Source of the DNA: Cryobacterium ruanii
GTDB taxonomy: Bacteria; Actinomycetota; Actinomycetes; Actinomycetales; Microbacteriaceae
Reading direction: 5' to 3'
Assembly: GCF_004404055.1 (NCBI RefSeq)
Contig: NZ_SOHK01000009.1
Span: 186,001 to 250,000, forward strand
DNA: 64,000 bases
The translations under genes were made by a program, and so were the position numbers. This document shows, piece after piece, positions 1 to 8,144 of the stretch. The stretch's first letter is position 1. Each line of letters begins with the position of its first letter. The notes under the pieces were generated by a model, which saw only the letters and a list, made by a program, of their open reading frames with translations, did no database searches and had not been told where the DNA came from.

Positions 1-2
1 TC

Positions 3-896
3 GCCGTGCACTTCGGTTACACCGGCCTGTTGAACTTCGGCCAGGCCGGATTCATGGCCCTCGGGGCTTACGGCTACGCGATCTCGATCCTGACCTTCGG
101 GTTTCCAGTCTGGGGTGCTTTTCTGGTCGGCGTCGGTGCATCCGTTCTCTTCGCGTTGATCCTGGGTATCCCCACCCTGCGATTACGCGCTGACTATCTT
201 GCGATCGTCACGATTGCCGCCGCCGAAATTGTCAGGCTGTTGTTCACGACGAACACCTTCGCCTCCGTCACCGGCTCGGCCAACGGTCTCAGCGGCTACA
301 AGAACGAATTCGCGGCGCTCAACCCGCTTGCCGATGGCACCTACGGCTTCGGCCCGTTCACCAACAACGCCTACGACACCTGGCTGCGTATCGTGGCCTG
401 GTCGATCGTCATAGTCGCGGCGTTGCTGATCTGGCAGATCATGCGCAGCCCCTGGGGTCGCGTCATCAAGGGCATCCGCGAAGACGAAGACGCCGTGCGT
501 GCGCTCGGCAAGAACGTCTACGCGTACAAAATGCAGTCGCTGATTCTCGGTGGCGTCTTAGGTACCATCGCCGGCATGATCTTTGCCCTGCCGCGGGCGG
601 TCGTTCCATCGAACTATCAGACGACGCTGACCTTTTTCATCTACGCCATTCTGCTGCTGGGCGGGGCCGCGACGGTCCTCGGCCCGATCATCGGGTCCAT
701 GCTCTTCTGGGTGCTCTTGTCGTTCTTCTCGGGCTTTGTCGCCCGGGCCGTCGAAGCGGGCTGGTTGCCGTTCATGTCGGCCATCCAGGGCGGTCAGCTG
801 CGCTTCATCCTGGTAGGAGTGGCGATTATGTTGATCGTCATTTTCAGACCGCAAGGCATCTTCGGCAATAAGAAGGAGTTGGCCTTTGTCCGCTAA
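3..896 (+). CDS. livM: Branched-chain amino-acid ABC transporter permease LivM (5' truncated by window edge)
   Basis: Inner-membrane permease of a high-affinity branched-chain amino-acid importer. The open frame runs in from the window edge, so the true start lies upstream; the GTG at position 6 is internal. What remains is about 297 residues with the family motif GYTGLLNFGQAGFMALGAYG near the N-terminus, multiple hydrophobic helices, and the cytoplasmic coupling loop GIREDEDAVRALGKN that contacts the ATPases, followed by the usual FRPQGIFG ending. Its stop overlaps the start of livG, so livM-livG-livF form one operon; a livH partner is expected just upstream. Confidence 0.95.
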   Translation, partial: AVHFGYTGLLNFGQAGFMALGAYGYAISILTFGFPVWGAFLVGVGASVLFALILGIPTLRLRADYLAIVTIAAAEIVRLLFTTNTFASVTGSANGLSGYKNEFAALNPLADGTYGFGPFTNNAYDTWLRIVAWSIVIVAALLIWQIMRSPWGRVIKGIREDEDAVRALGKNVYAYKMQSLILGGVLGTIAGMIFALPRAVVPSNYQTTLTFFIYAILLLGGAATVLGPIIGSMLFWVLLSFFSGFVARAVEAGWLPFMSAIQGGQLRFILVGVAIMLIVIFRPQGIFGNKKELAFVR

Positions 897-1845
897 CGCT
901 GGTCCTCTCGATCCTGCGGCTCCGCTGGAGCCGCCCGTACCCACCAATAAACCGGTCAAGACGACCGGCTTGCACGTCGGTGAAGCCGAACCGGGCTGCG
1001 CCAAGGTCGACCCGATTCTGATCGTCGATAATGTGCGTCGTACCTTCGGCGGTCTCACCGCCGTCGATGTCGCCCACGTTGAAGTTCCACGCGGTGCGAT
1101 CACGGCGCTCATCGGTCCGAACGGGGCCGGCAAGACCACCCTGTTCAACCTGCTGACGGGCTTCGACAAGCCCGACGACGGCAAGTGGACCTTCGACGGG
1201 CGCTCGCTCGCCGGTGTTCCCGCGTACCGCGTGGCTCGGATGGGCCAGATTCGCACGTTCCAGCTGACCAAGGCACTCGGGCTGCTCACCGTGATGGACA
1301 ACATGCTGCTCGGGGCCAAGGGCCAGACCGGCGAGAACATATTCCGCGCCCTGATGCCGTTTCTCTGGCGCAATCAGGAGGAGGAGAACCGGGCCAAAGC
1401 GCTCGACCTGCTCACCCGGTTCAAGCTCGACACCAAGAAGGACGACTACGCGGCGAGCCTGTCCGGCGGGCAGCGCAAGCTGCTCGAAATGGCGCGGGCG
1501 CTCATGAGCGACCCGACCCTGGTGATGCTCGACGAGCCGATGGCCGGGGTCAACCCGGCCCTTACGCAATCGCTGCTCGACCATATTCTCAATCTCAAGT
1601 CGCAGGGCATGACCGTTCTGTTCGTGGAGCACGACATGCACATGGTGCGCCACATCGCGGACTGGGTGATCGTGATGGCCGAGGGCAAGGTGGTCGCCGA
1701 GGGCGATCCGCACGAGGTCATGAAGAACCCGGCCGTGATCGACGCCTACCTGGGGCAGCATCACGACGAAGATATCGGGGAAGACCTGGGCACCGAGACC
1801 GAGCACGTGTCAGCCATTAAGGAGTTGCTCGATGACGAACGCTAA
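886..1845 (+). CDS. livG: Branched-chain amino-acid ABC transporter ATP-binding protein LivG
   Basis: Cytoplasmic ATPase that powers the Liv importer. Walker A (GPNGAGKTT), ABC signature (LSGGQRKLLEMARALM), Walker B (LVMLDEP) and the H-loop (VEHDMHMV) are all present. At 319 residues it is longer than the usual roughly 255-residue LivG because of an N-terminal extension of about 45 residues rich in Pro and Ala before the ABC domain. The start is a TTG at 886 that overlaps the livM stop by 11 nt and is preceded by AGAAGGAG at 871-878. The C-terminal BCA-transporter tail (VAEGDPHEVMKNPAVIDAYLG) is typical. Confidence 0.95.
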   Translation: MSANAGPLDPAAPLEPPVPTNKPVKTTGLHVGEAEPGCAKVDPILIVDNVRRTFGGLTAVDVAHVEVPRGAITALIGPNGAGKTTLFNLLTGFDKPDDGKWTFDGRSLAGVPAYRVARMGQIRTFQLTKALGLLTVMDNMLLGAKGQTGENIFRALMPFLWRNQEEENRAKALDLLTRFKLDTKKDDYAASLSGGQRKLLEMARALMSDPTLVMLDEPMAGVNPALTQSLLDHILNLKSQGMTVLFVEHDMHMVRHIADWVIVMAEGKVVAEGDPHEVMKNPAVIDAYLGQHHDEDIGEDLGTETEHVSAIKELLDDER

Positions 1846-2599
1846 TCCCATGACCGCGCCGGCGTCGACCGAAACCCGAGAGGCGGTCGTCGAGGTCAAG
1901 AACGTGACAGCCGGTTACGTCACCGGCGTAAACATTCTCAACTCCTGCTCGCTGACCGCTTACGCGGGCGAACTGATCGGCATCATCGGCCCGAACGGTG
2001 CCGGCAAGTCGACGCTGCTCAAGTCGATCTTCGGCCAGGTCAAGGTACGCGACGGCGAGATTTTATTGCGCGGCAAGAACATCACCAACCTCAAAGCGAA
2101 CAAGCTCGTCGCGCAGGGAGTGGGTTTCGTGCCGCAGAACAATAACGTTTTCCCCACCCTGACCATTCGCGAGAACCTGGAGATGGGCATCTTCCAGAAA
2201 CCCAAGGGACTCATCGAGAGGCTCGAGTTCGTGACCGAGATTTTTCCTGAGCTGAGCAAGCGGATGTCGCAGCGCGCGGGGTCGCTCTCCGGCGGCGAAC
2301 GACAGATGGTCGCCATGAGCCGCGCGCTCATGATGGGCCCGCACGTGCTGTTGCTCGATGAGCCGAGCGCCGGTCTCTCCCCGGTGCGCCAGGACGAAGC
2401 CTTTTTGCGCGTGAAGGAGATCAACAAAGCCGGCGTGACCACGATCATGGTCGAGCAGAACGCCCGTCGTTGCCTGCAGATCTGTGACCGCGGTTATGTG
2501 CTCGACCAGGGCCGCGACGCCTACACCGGCACCGGACGTGAGCTTTTGAACGATCCCAAGGTGATCGGTCTCTACCTCGGCACCCTCGGGCAGGATTAG
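1832..2599 (+). CDS. livF: Branched-chain amino-acid ABC transporter ATP-binding protein LivF
   Basis: Second ATPase of the Liv importer, pairing with LivG. It has 255 residues, Walker A GPNGAGKST, signature LSGGERQMVAMSRALM, Walker B LLLDEPSAGLSP and the switch histidine region replaced by the LivF-typical MVEQN. The ATG overlaps the livG stop by 14 nt with AAGGAG just upstream, so translation is probably coupled. It is the last gene of the plus-strand operon and is followed by a strong hairpin terminator. Confidence 0.95.
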   Translation: MTNANPMTAPASTETREAVVEVKNVTAGYVTGVNILNSCSLTAYAGELIGIIGPNGAGKSTLLKSIFGQVKVRDGEILLRGKNITNLKANKLVAQGVGFVPQNNNVFPTLTIRENLEMGIFQKPKGLIERLEFVTEIFPELSKRMSQRAGSLSGGERQMVAMSRALMMGPHVLLLDEPSAGLSPVRQDEAFLRVKEINKAGVTTIMVEQNARRCLQICDRGYVLDQGRDAYTGTGRELLNDPKVIGLYLGTLGQD

Positions 2600-2627
2600 C
2601 AACCGAAAACACCCCTGCCAGCCCGTG

Positions 2628-2670
2628 GCGGCGTCCGAGACTCTCTCGGGCGCCGCTTCTGTGTGTGTGT
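2628..2670 (+). terminator. Rho-independent terminator after livF
   Basis: A 13-bp stem at 2628-2640 pairs with 2644-2656 around a 3-nt loop, with one G-U pair, followed by a T-rich stretch (ttctgtgtgtgtgtttg). It lies 28 nt after the livF stop in the livF/livK convergent gap. Confidence 0.8.
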
Positions 2671-2734
2671 TTGCTGAGTGGATACTGGCGGCCGGCTCGC
2701 CGCATCCGCCTAGGTGAATCGCCGGGGGTACGCA

Positions 2735-2764
2735 GAAGGGCCCCGACCGAAGCCGGGGCCCTTC
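2735..2764 (-). terminator. Hairpin terminator downstream of livK
   Basis: A perfect 11-bp stem (2735-2745 with 2754-2764, sequence GAAGGGCCCCG) encloses an 8-nt loop, 23 nt past the livK stop on the minus strand. There is no clean T-tract, so termination strength is uncertain; it may act for both convergent operons. Confidence 0.6.
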
Positions 2765-2787
2765 AATCATTCAGCCGAGCAGTATTG

Positions 2788-4089
2788 CTAGTTGATGCGC
2801 GTGTACTTGTTGTCGGCACCGAACTGGTAGATCCCGATGCTGGCGCCGGTCGGGTCGCCGTTCTCGTCGAACGTGATCGGACCGGAGAAACCGTCGTAGT
2901 CGATCTGCTCGCCAGCTTTCAAGGCTGCAGCAGCCTTGACGAAGTCGGTGACTTTACTGCCATCGCCGGTTCCGCCGGAGACCTGACGCAGGTAGCTCGC
3001 GATTGATTTGCCCGATGTGTCGTTGCCCGCATAGGCGGCCAGGGCGGTCAAGATGACGGCGTCATATGACTCCGCTGCGTAGCTGTAGTCGGTCAGATCC
3101 GGGTTGATCTCGAGCAGACGTTTGGTGAAGTCGCCGAGCGAAGCCGTGTCGAGGCCGGGTAGCGTGCCCTTGGAGCCCTCGATGAGGCCGGGTGCGAAGT
3201 CGGCGCTGTAGTCGGAGACGTTACCATCGACGAAATAGAGCTTGTCACCCGGAAAGCCGGAAGCGACGAGGTCGGGAACGATGACCTTGGCCTGGTCGAA
3301 CGTGACCAGGGCGATCGCGTCGGGATCGGCTGCGGTGACTTCGGCGATCTGAGCGGTGAAGTTCGGGTCACCCTCATTGAACAGCGCGGTCGCAACGACC
3401 TCGCCGCCAGCTGCTGTAAACGCGTCACTGGTGTACTTGGCCAGGCCGGTTCCGTAGGCGTCGTTCAGCACGATCAAGCCGAGGGTGGCGTTGCCATCGT
3501 CAGCGATCTGGGTGCCGAGCACTTCGCCCTGCAGTACGTCGGACGGGGCCGTACGCCAGTACAGACCGTTATCGGCATAGGTGGTGAACGCGTCCGAGGT
3601 GTTGGCCGGGGAGAACTGCACGACGCCGGCACCGGTGATCTGGTCGATCACGGTCTTGGAGACACCCGAGGAGGCCGCACCGATGATGGCCGTGACGTCC
3701 TGCGAGAGCAGGTCGGTCACGGAGACGGTGGCGGTGTCGGTCGTGGTGTCGCCCGAGTCCCGGAAGATGGCATCGACGGTGATACCGAGGCCGGCGGCAT
3801 TGATGTCGTTGACAGCGAGCTGTACGCCGGCTTCTTCGGGCGGGCCGAGGAAGGCCAATCCACCACTCTGGGGAAGGATGGTGCCGATCTTCAGGGACAG
3901 ATCGCGATCACCGGCCTCCACAGTTTGGAAGTCCGCGGCATCCGCCGAGGGCGCTGCAGAATCACTAGTCTCGGTCGCCGCGCCGTTGCTGCAGCCGGTG
4001 AGCACGAGTGCGCTCACTCCGACCAGTGCGATACCGGTAACGAGTGTACGAACTGAGCGGGAGGCCGAGGCCTTCGCAAATACGCTCAT
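2788..4089 (-). CDS. livK: Branched-chain amino-acid ABC transporter substrate-binding lipoprotein
   Basis: Extracytoplasmic ligand-binding protein that feeds the Liv permease. It has 433 residues, with a signal peptide ending in the lipobox LTGC (Cys about residue 33), so it should be lipid-anchored to the outer face of the membrane. The mature part has the two-lobe Peripla_BP_6 pattern: IGTILPQSG...GPPEEAGVQLAVNDIN at the N-lobe, a central second lobe, and the return segment SYAAESYDAVILTALAA. The start is supported by AAGGAG 4 nt upstream. It is convergent with livMGF rather than in the operon, and has its own promoter region carrying inverted repeats. Confidence 0.95.
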   Translation of the reverse strand: MSVFAKASASRSVRTLVTGIALVGVSALVLTGCSNGAATETSDSAAPSADAADFQTVEAGDRDLSLKIGTILPQSGGLAFLGPPEEAGVQLAVNDINAAGLGITVDAIFRDSGDTTTDTATVSVTDLLSQDVTAIIGAASSGVSKTVIDQITGAGVVQFSPANTSDAFTTYADNGLYWRTAPSDVLQGEVLGTQIADDGNATLGLIVLNDAYGTGLAKYTSDAFTAAGGEVVATALFNEGDPNFTAQIAEVTAADPDAIALVTFDQAKVIVPDLVASGFPGDKLYFVDGNVSDYSADFAPGLIEGSKGTLPGLDTASLGDFTKRLLEINPDLTDYSYAAESYDAVILTALAAYAGNDTSGKSIASYLRQVSGGTGDGSKVTDFVKAAAALKAGEQIDYDGFSGPITFDENGDPTGASIGIYQFGADNKYTRIN

Positions 4090-4123
4090 GTTGCTCCTTG
4101 ATTGATAAAGAGGTAAGTCTGGT

Positions 4124-4167
4124 CAGTCGATTGACTGCCGTGGTGTCAGAGTAGGCAATCAATTGCC
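4124..4167 (-). promoter_or_regulatory. Two inverted repeats in the livK upstream region (possible operator)
   Basis: CAGTC-gatt-GACTG at 4124-4137 and GGCAAT-ca-ATTGCC at 4154-4167 lie 35-78 bp upstream of the livK start. The arms are perfect. Centres are about 30 bp apart, that is three helical turns. Operator function is an inference from position only. Confidence 0.35.
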
Positions 4168-4214
4168 TCGAAACCTACCTGTGCGTGTCGCAACCGTGTA
4201 AAGCGACCAAATCG

Positions 4215-4922
4215 TTACGAACGGGCGCCGGTGATCCCCTGATAATCAACGATCTGCTTCTCACTCAGTGCGAACACACACTCTCCCCAGGAGGCGCACA
4301 CGGCGCGTCCGGAAATCACCTGCGGCCAGCCCGCTTCGAGCGATGCACCGCCATCGTCGCCGGTGATGACGGCCGCGAGAGCGGCCGTCATCACTCCGTC
4401 GTAGGCCTCCGCGCCGCCGTCGGTGCTGGCCAGGCCGGGGTCGGCGGTCTTCAGCCGGGCGGTAAATGCCTCATCGGCGGCGAGCGGCGAACCGCCGTTG
4501 GCGAAGTCGCCGAGGGCGACGACGGCCGCGCTGCCAACAAAGCCTTCAGCATCCGCTGGCAACACCGTCGTTGCGTCCCACAGTACGAGGTCAACTCCGC
4601 GCGCAACCAGGTCGGCGTAGGCGGTGGCGAGGTCGCCGGCTGAGTTGCGATGAATGAGCTGCACGGGCTGGGTCGGAATGGCCTGTTCGGCGAGGATGTC
4701 ACGCACGGCGAGTTCGGTGCCGGCAACCTGGGCAGCGCCACTCCCGGCGTTGTCACCGGTCATGGGAAACAGGGTGCCAATGACCATCGTTCCGTCGCCG
4801 GAATGTGCGACGGTGGGTGCTGTCGTCGGAGTGGGACTCGGTGCGGCAGCCGGTGTGCTCGTGCAGCCCGTGAGGGTGAGGGCACCAAGCAGTACGGCGA
4901 CGATGAGCGGGCGACGGGGCAT
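4215..4922 (-). CDS. Short substrate-binding-like lipoprotein, lobe-2-less paralogue of LivK
   Basis: Predicted lipoprotein of 235 residues; the chosen ATG (4920-4922) has AAAGGA upstream, and starting 27 codons earlier would bury the signal peptide. The signal sequence ends in LTGC, followed by a Pro/Ala/Thr linker. The N-part (VIGTLFPMTGDNAGSGAAQVAGTELAVRDI) aligns with lobe 1 of the neighbouring LivK, and the C-part (GAEAYDGVMTAALAAV...CASWGEC...QIVDYQG) aligns with the LivK segment that returns to lobe 1. Roughly 150 residues equivalent to lobe 2 are missing. It may be a ligand-sensing or degenerate binding protein; a transport role is doubtful. It follows rarD with a 46-nt gap. Confidence 0.75.
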   Translation of the reverse strand: MPRRPLIVAVLLGALTLTGCTSTPAAAPSPTPTTAPTVAHSGDGTMVIGTLFPMTGDNAGSGAAQVAGTELAVRDILAEQAIPTQPVQLIHRNSAGDLATAYADLVARGVDLVLWDATTVLPADAEGFVGSAAVVALGDFANGGSPLAADEAFTARLKTADPGLASTDGGAEAYDGVMTAALAAVITGDDGGASLEAGWPQVISGRAVCASWGECVFALSEKQIVDYQGITGARS

Positions 4923-4968
4923 CTGGTTCCTTTTGGTGCGCGGGCTGTTGGTTTTAGAGTATCGATGC

Positions 4969-5913
4969 TCAGGCCGGTTCAAAGGCACGGCGGCGCGGAG
5001 CACGACCGGAGGCGATCATGTCAACCGTCAAAATGATCAGGGCCACCCAGACCAGCCCGAAGCCCACCCAGCGTTCGAACGGCATCGCCTCGTTCAGGAT
5101 GAACACGCCGACGAGAAACTGGATGACGGGCGCGACGAACTGGATGAGCCCGAGCACGGAAAGCGGCAGCCGCCGCGCGGCTGCCGCGAACAACAGTAGC
5201 GGCACCGCGGTGATGGCACCGGCCGCGAGCAGGCCCGCGGTGTGCCAGCCGGAGACCGTGCCGAAGGTGAGGCCGGAAATGCCCGACACGACGAAAAGTT
5301 GGACGACGGCGACCGGGGCGAGCCAGGCCGTTTCGAGGGTGAGGCCGGTCACGGCGTCGACATTCGGTCCGACGCGTTTCTTGATCAGGCCGTATAACCC
5401 GAAAGAGAACGCGAGAATCAGCGAGATCCAGGGCAGCGAGCCGTACCCGAACGCGAGAACGACCACGGCGAGAAAGCTGATGCCGATGGCTACCCATTGC
5501 AGCCGGCGCAGGTGTTCGCGCAGCACGAAGACGCCGAGCAGCACGGTGACGATCGGGTTGATGAAATAGCCGAGGGCCGCTTCGACGACGTGGCCGGTGG
5601 TCGCGGCGATCACGTAGGTCTGCCAATTGATGAAGATGAACACCCCGGCCAGGCCCATGGTCCAGACCAGGCGCGGCTGCTTGAGCGCCCGCCCGAGCAC
5701 GGTCCAGCTGCGGGTGAGCGTTATGATCAGGGCGCAGAAAACGAGCGAGAACAGCACCCGCCAAGCCACGATTTCAAAGGCACCCGAGGGGGCGAGCAGC
5801 AGAAAGTAGAGCGGCAGCACACCCCAGAGGGCGTAGGCGAGGCCGCCGAAGATCAGCCCGGTGCGGTGGGTTCTGCGAGCCGCCGTCTCGGCCGGTGCTT
5901 CGGCATCCGTCAT
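4969..5913 (-). CDS. rarD: EamA-family transporter RarD
   Basis: Polytopic membrane permease of the drug/metabolite transporter superfamily, 314 residues from the ATG at 5911-5913. It opens with the RarD signature GLAYALWGVLPLYF and carries two EamA repeats with about ten hydrophobic helices, including ALGYFINPIVTVLLGVFVLREHLRRLQW and the matching C-terminal QFVAPVIQFLVGVFILNEAMPFERW. AGGAG lies 9 nt upstream, which favours this start over the in-frame TTG six codons earlier. The substrate is unknown; RarD is named from a chloramphenicol-sensitivity phenotype. Confidence 0.88.
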   Translation of the reverse strand: MTDAEAPAETAARRTHRTGLIFGGLAYALWGVLPLYFLLLAPSGAFEIVAWRVLFSLVFCALIITLTRSWTVLGRALKQPRLVWTMGLAGVFIFINWQTYVIAATTGHVVEAALGYFINPIVTVLLGVFVLREHLRRLQWVAIGISFLAVVVLAFGYGSLPWISLILAFSFGLYGLIKKRVGPNVDAVTGLTLETAWLAPVAVVQLFVVSGISGLTFGTVSGWHTAGLLAAGAITAVPLLLFAAAARRLPLSVLGLIQFVAPVIQFLVGVFILNEAMPFERWVGFGLVWVALIILTVDMIASGRAPRRRAFEPA

Positions 5914-5951
5914 GATTCTTCTCTCCTGCAAAACAGAAAATGCGCAAACAA

Positions 5952-5984
5952 AAACTCCCGGACAGCGAAGCCATCCGGGAGTTT
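5952..5984 (-). terminator. Rho-independent terminator of groES
   Basis: A perfect 11-bp stem (5952-5962 with 5974-5984) is followed on the minus strand by TTTGTTTGCGCATTTT. It lies 48 nt after the groES stop and before rarD, so groES is probably transcribed alone. Confidence 0.85.
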
Positions 5985-6017
5985 CAGTCTAAAGACCAGT
6001 TTCAGTCTAAAGACCAG
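5982..6017. repeat. Tandem duplication, 2 x 18 bp
   Basis: TTTCAGTCTAAAGACCAG occurs twice in direct succession (5982-5999 and 6000-6017) between the groES stop and its terminator. It looks like a recent slippage duplication; no function is evident. Confidence 0.9.
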
Positions 6018-6032
6018 GTAGTGAGCACCTAC

Positions 6033-6329
6033 TTAGCGAACGACCACGGCGAGCACGTCGCGAGCGGAGAGGACCAGGAGGTCATCGCCACCGAACTTGA
6101 CCTCGGTTCCGCCGTACTTGGAGTAGATGACCTTGTCGCCGACGGCGATGTCCAGGGGAACGCGGTTGCCGTTGTCGTCAATACGGCCGGGGCCGACTGC
6201 AACAACTTCGCCCTCTTGGGGCTTTTCCTTCGCGGTGTCAGGAATGACCAGACCTGATGCGGTGGTCTGCTCCGCGTCGACCTGCTTGATGACGATGCGA
6301 TCCTCGAGCGGCTTGATGGAGACCGACAC
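6033..6329 (-). CDS. groES: Co-chaperonin GroES
   Basis: Ten-kilodalton cap of the GroEL chaperonin, 98 residues, starting at a GTG (6327-6329) with AAAGAGGT 6 nt upstream. The protein runs [16 protein letters not shown] and contains the mobile loop ([16 protein letters not shown]-like segment) and the conserved [10 protein letters not shown] and [15 protein letters not shown] stretches. No groEL follows; the next gene is rarD after a strong terminator. Regulation by the heat-shock repressor HrcA is expected from the CIRCE element upstream. Confidence 0.96.
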   Translation of the reverse strand: MSVSIKPLEDRIVIKQVDAEQTTASGLVIPDTAKEKPQEGEVVAVGPGRIDDNGNRVPLDIAVGDKVIYSKYGGTEVKFGGDDLLVLSARDVLAVVVR

Positions 6330-6354
6330 GGTTGACCTCTTTCTAAGACTTGGG

Positions 6355-6381
6355 TTAGCAGACTCACAGCGAGAGTGCCAA
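6355..6381 (-). promoter_or_regulatory. Degenerate second CIRCE-like site
   Basis: TTAGCA-ga-CTC ... GAGTGCCAA at 6355-6381 resembles a CIRCE (TTAGCACTC-N9-GAGTGCTAA) with two extra bases in the left arm and a correspondingly shorter gap. It lies between the main CIRCE and the groES start. Binding by HrcA is uncertain. Confidence 0.35.
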
Positions 6382-6399
6382 GTGAAGTTTAGGGGGCTT

Positions 6400-6426
6400 C
6401 TGGCACTCACGCAACGTGAGTGCCAG
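6400..6426 (-). promoter_or_regulatory. CIRCE element (HrcA operator) of groES
   Basis: CTGGCACTC at 6400-6408 and GAGTGCCAG at 6418-6426 form a perfect 9-bp inverted repeat with a 9-nt spacer, the exact CIRCE geometry. It sits about 71 bp upstream of groES. Its right arm also overlaps the expected -35 region of the divergent methyltransferase gene. Confidence 0.9.
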
Positions 6427-6442
6427 AAGGGGGTCATTTTGG

Positions 6443-6448
6443 TAGCGT
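6443..6448 (+). promoter_or_regulatory. -10 hexamer (TAGCGT) for a leaderless methyltransferase mRNA
   Basis: TAGCGT ends 6 nt before the ATG at 6455 and no Shine-Dalgarno sequence is present, so transcription would begin at or next to the start codon. The corresponding -35 position (about 6420-6425) falls in the right arm of the CIRCE. Confidence 0.5.
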
Positions 6449-6454
6449 TGCAGC

Positions 6455-7660
6455 ATGGATCGAACCGAACTCGTTGAGCTGCTTTCCCCCGCGAGTTTGC
6501 GGCTACTCGACTCCCTGCCGCCCTATGACAACAAGGGCAACGTGCTGGCGCTCGTGAGCGAGCTGCGCAAAGCCGGACACGCGCCGGGGCTCGTGTCGGC
6601 CGTGCTCAGCCAGTCCCGGCTGCGGGCGAAGGCTTCGGCCAAGTTCGGTGAATTCGCCGAGCGGATGCTGTTCACCGACGCCGGCCTCGAGCAGGCGACG
6701 CGGCTGCGGGTCGCCGCCCTGCACGCCGGCCGGTTCGCCGGTCTTGGTGCCGCCCTCGGCCGCCCGCCGCGGGTCGCCGACCTCGGCTGCGGCATCGGCG
6801 GCGACGCGATGGCCCTCGCGGCGATGGATCTGCCGGTCGTCGCCGTCGACGCCGACGAGGTCACGGCCACCGTCGCAAGTTTCAACCTCGCGCCGTTTCC
6901 CAACGCCTCGGCGCTGCAGGCCGATGCGGAGACCGTGGATCTGACCGATTTTGATGCTGTCTGGCTCGACCCGGCCCGCCGCACGAGCGGCCACAGCAAC
7001 ACGACCCGGCTGACCCGCTCCGAGGACTATTCCCCCTCGCTTGACTTCGCCTACCTGCTCGCAACACGGCTGCCGCTCGGTATGAAGCTGGGGCCCGGTC
7101 ACGATCGCGCCCAGATACCGGTCGATGCCGAGGCCCAGTGGGTGTCGGTGGACGGCCAGCTCGTGGAGATGGGGCTGTGGTTTGGCGCGCTCGCGCGCCC
7201 GGGCATCCGTCGGTCGGCATTACTCCTAACCGCAGGTGGTGTGCAGGAACTGACCGCTGCCGCCGACAGCGCCGACACTCCCGTGGGCGAGCTGGGCCAT
7301 TACGTCTACGAACCAGACGGCGCGGTCATTCGGGCACGCCTCATCGGCGACCTGGCCCGCTCGTTGGATGCCCGCATGCTGAGCGACGGCATCGCCTACC
7401 TGACCAACGACACGCTCACGTCGACGCCGTTCGCGAGCGCGTTCCGGGTGCTTGAGACGCTGCCGTTCGATGAGAAGAAGCTGCGGCTGGCGTTGCTCGA
7501 GCGTCGCATCGGAACGCTCGAGATCAAGAAGCGCGGCGTCGACGTCGACCCGGCGACGCTACGCACCCGGCTGAAGCTCACGGGACCGGAATCGGCGACC
7601 CTGATTCTGACGCGCGCCGCCGGGCATCGGGTGGCACTGCTCGTGGAACGCGTGCGCTAG
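6455..7660 (+). CDS. Class I SAM-dependent methyltransferase with THUMP-like C-terminal domain
   Basis: Predicted cytoplasmic methyltransferase of 401 residues. An N-terminal helical part is followed by a Rossmann core with motif [17 protein letters not shown] (about residue 106), an acidic motif II (VVAVDAD) and the WLDPARR motif that often marks RNA methyltransferase-like active sites; the C-terminal region ([19 protein letters not shown]) resembles the THUMP-like domain found in this family. The substrate is not known; an RNA target is an inference. It is divergent from groES with no ribosome-binding site. Confidence 0.82.
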   Translation: MDRTELVELLSPASLRLLDSLPPYDNKGNVLALVSELRKAGHAPGLVSAVLSQSRLRAKASAKFGEFAERMLFTDAGLEQATRLRVAALHAGRFAGLGAALGRPPRVADLGCGIGGDAMALAAMDLPVVAVDADEVTATVASFNLAPFPNASALQADAETVDLTDFDAVWLDPARRTSGHSNTTRLTRSEDYSPSLDFAYLLATRLPLGMKLGPGHDRAQIPVDAEAQWVSVDGQLVEMGLWFGALARPGIRRSALLLTAGGVQELTAAADSADTPVGELGHYVYEPDGAVIRARLIGDLARSLDARMLSDGIAYLTNDTLTSTPFASAFRVLETLPFDEKKLRLALLERRIGTLEIKKRGVDVDPATLRTRLKLTGPESATLILTRAAGHRVALLVERVR

Positions 7661-7668
7661 CTGGTCGG

Positions 7669-8070
7669 CTAGAGCAGCGGCAGCACGATCTGGCTGATGT
7701 AAACGATCCAGCCGGCCGCGAGCAGAACTCCGATGATTCCGCTCACAAGGCCATTCATCCAGAGCGTACGTGCCCGGTTCTCGGTGGTGCGCGCGATCAG
7801 CGCAAGGGTGATCGCGATGAATGCGAGCGGCAGTCCAAAGACTCCGATCACACCGAGGGCCAGCCCGACCAGGCCGCAGACCACGGAGGCGACGGCGAGG
7901 CGACGGCGGCCGGTGATGCGCTCCACCTCCGCCTCGGTGTAGGCATACGGCACGAACTCGGTAGGAGCGGTGACGGTCGATGACCAATCCAGCTGGCTGC
8001 CGGGCGGCGCCGGGGCACGCGTGTAGCCCAGCTGCGCTGAGGCGTCGTCCTGCTGGTGGGGTGTGCTCAT
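7669..8070 (-). CDS. Small membrane protein, DUF4190-like
   Basis: A 133-residue protein with a hydrophilic N-terminal half of about 58 residues and two to three hydrophobic segments (RRLAVASVVCGLVGLALGVIG, LAFIAITLALIAR, GLVSGIIGVLLAAGWIVYI). The pattern of paired helices with a basic turn matches DUF4190-type proteins. AGGAC precedes the ATG. Function unknown. It precedes no gene on its strand and ends 8 nt from the convergent methyltransferase stop. Confidence 0.7.
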   Translation of the reverse strand: MSTPHQQDDASAQLGYTRAPAPPGSQLDWSSTVTAPTEFVPYAYTEAEVERITGRRRLAVASVVCGLVGLALGVIGVFGLPLAFIAITLALIARTTENRARTLWMNGLVSGIIGVLLAAGWIVYISQIVLPLL

Positions 8071-8144
8071 GGCTGTCCTCTGGCCTGAAGCCGCAATCGC
8101 TCAGGTCGGCCGGTCGTTTCTGACCGCGGTGGATCGGGTGCTGG

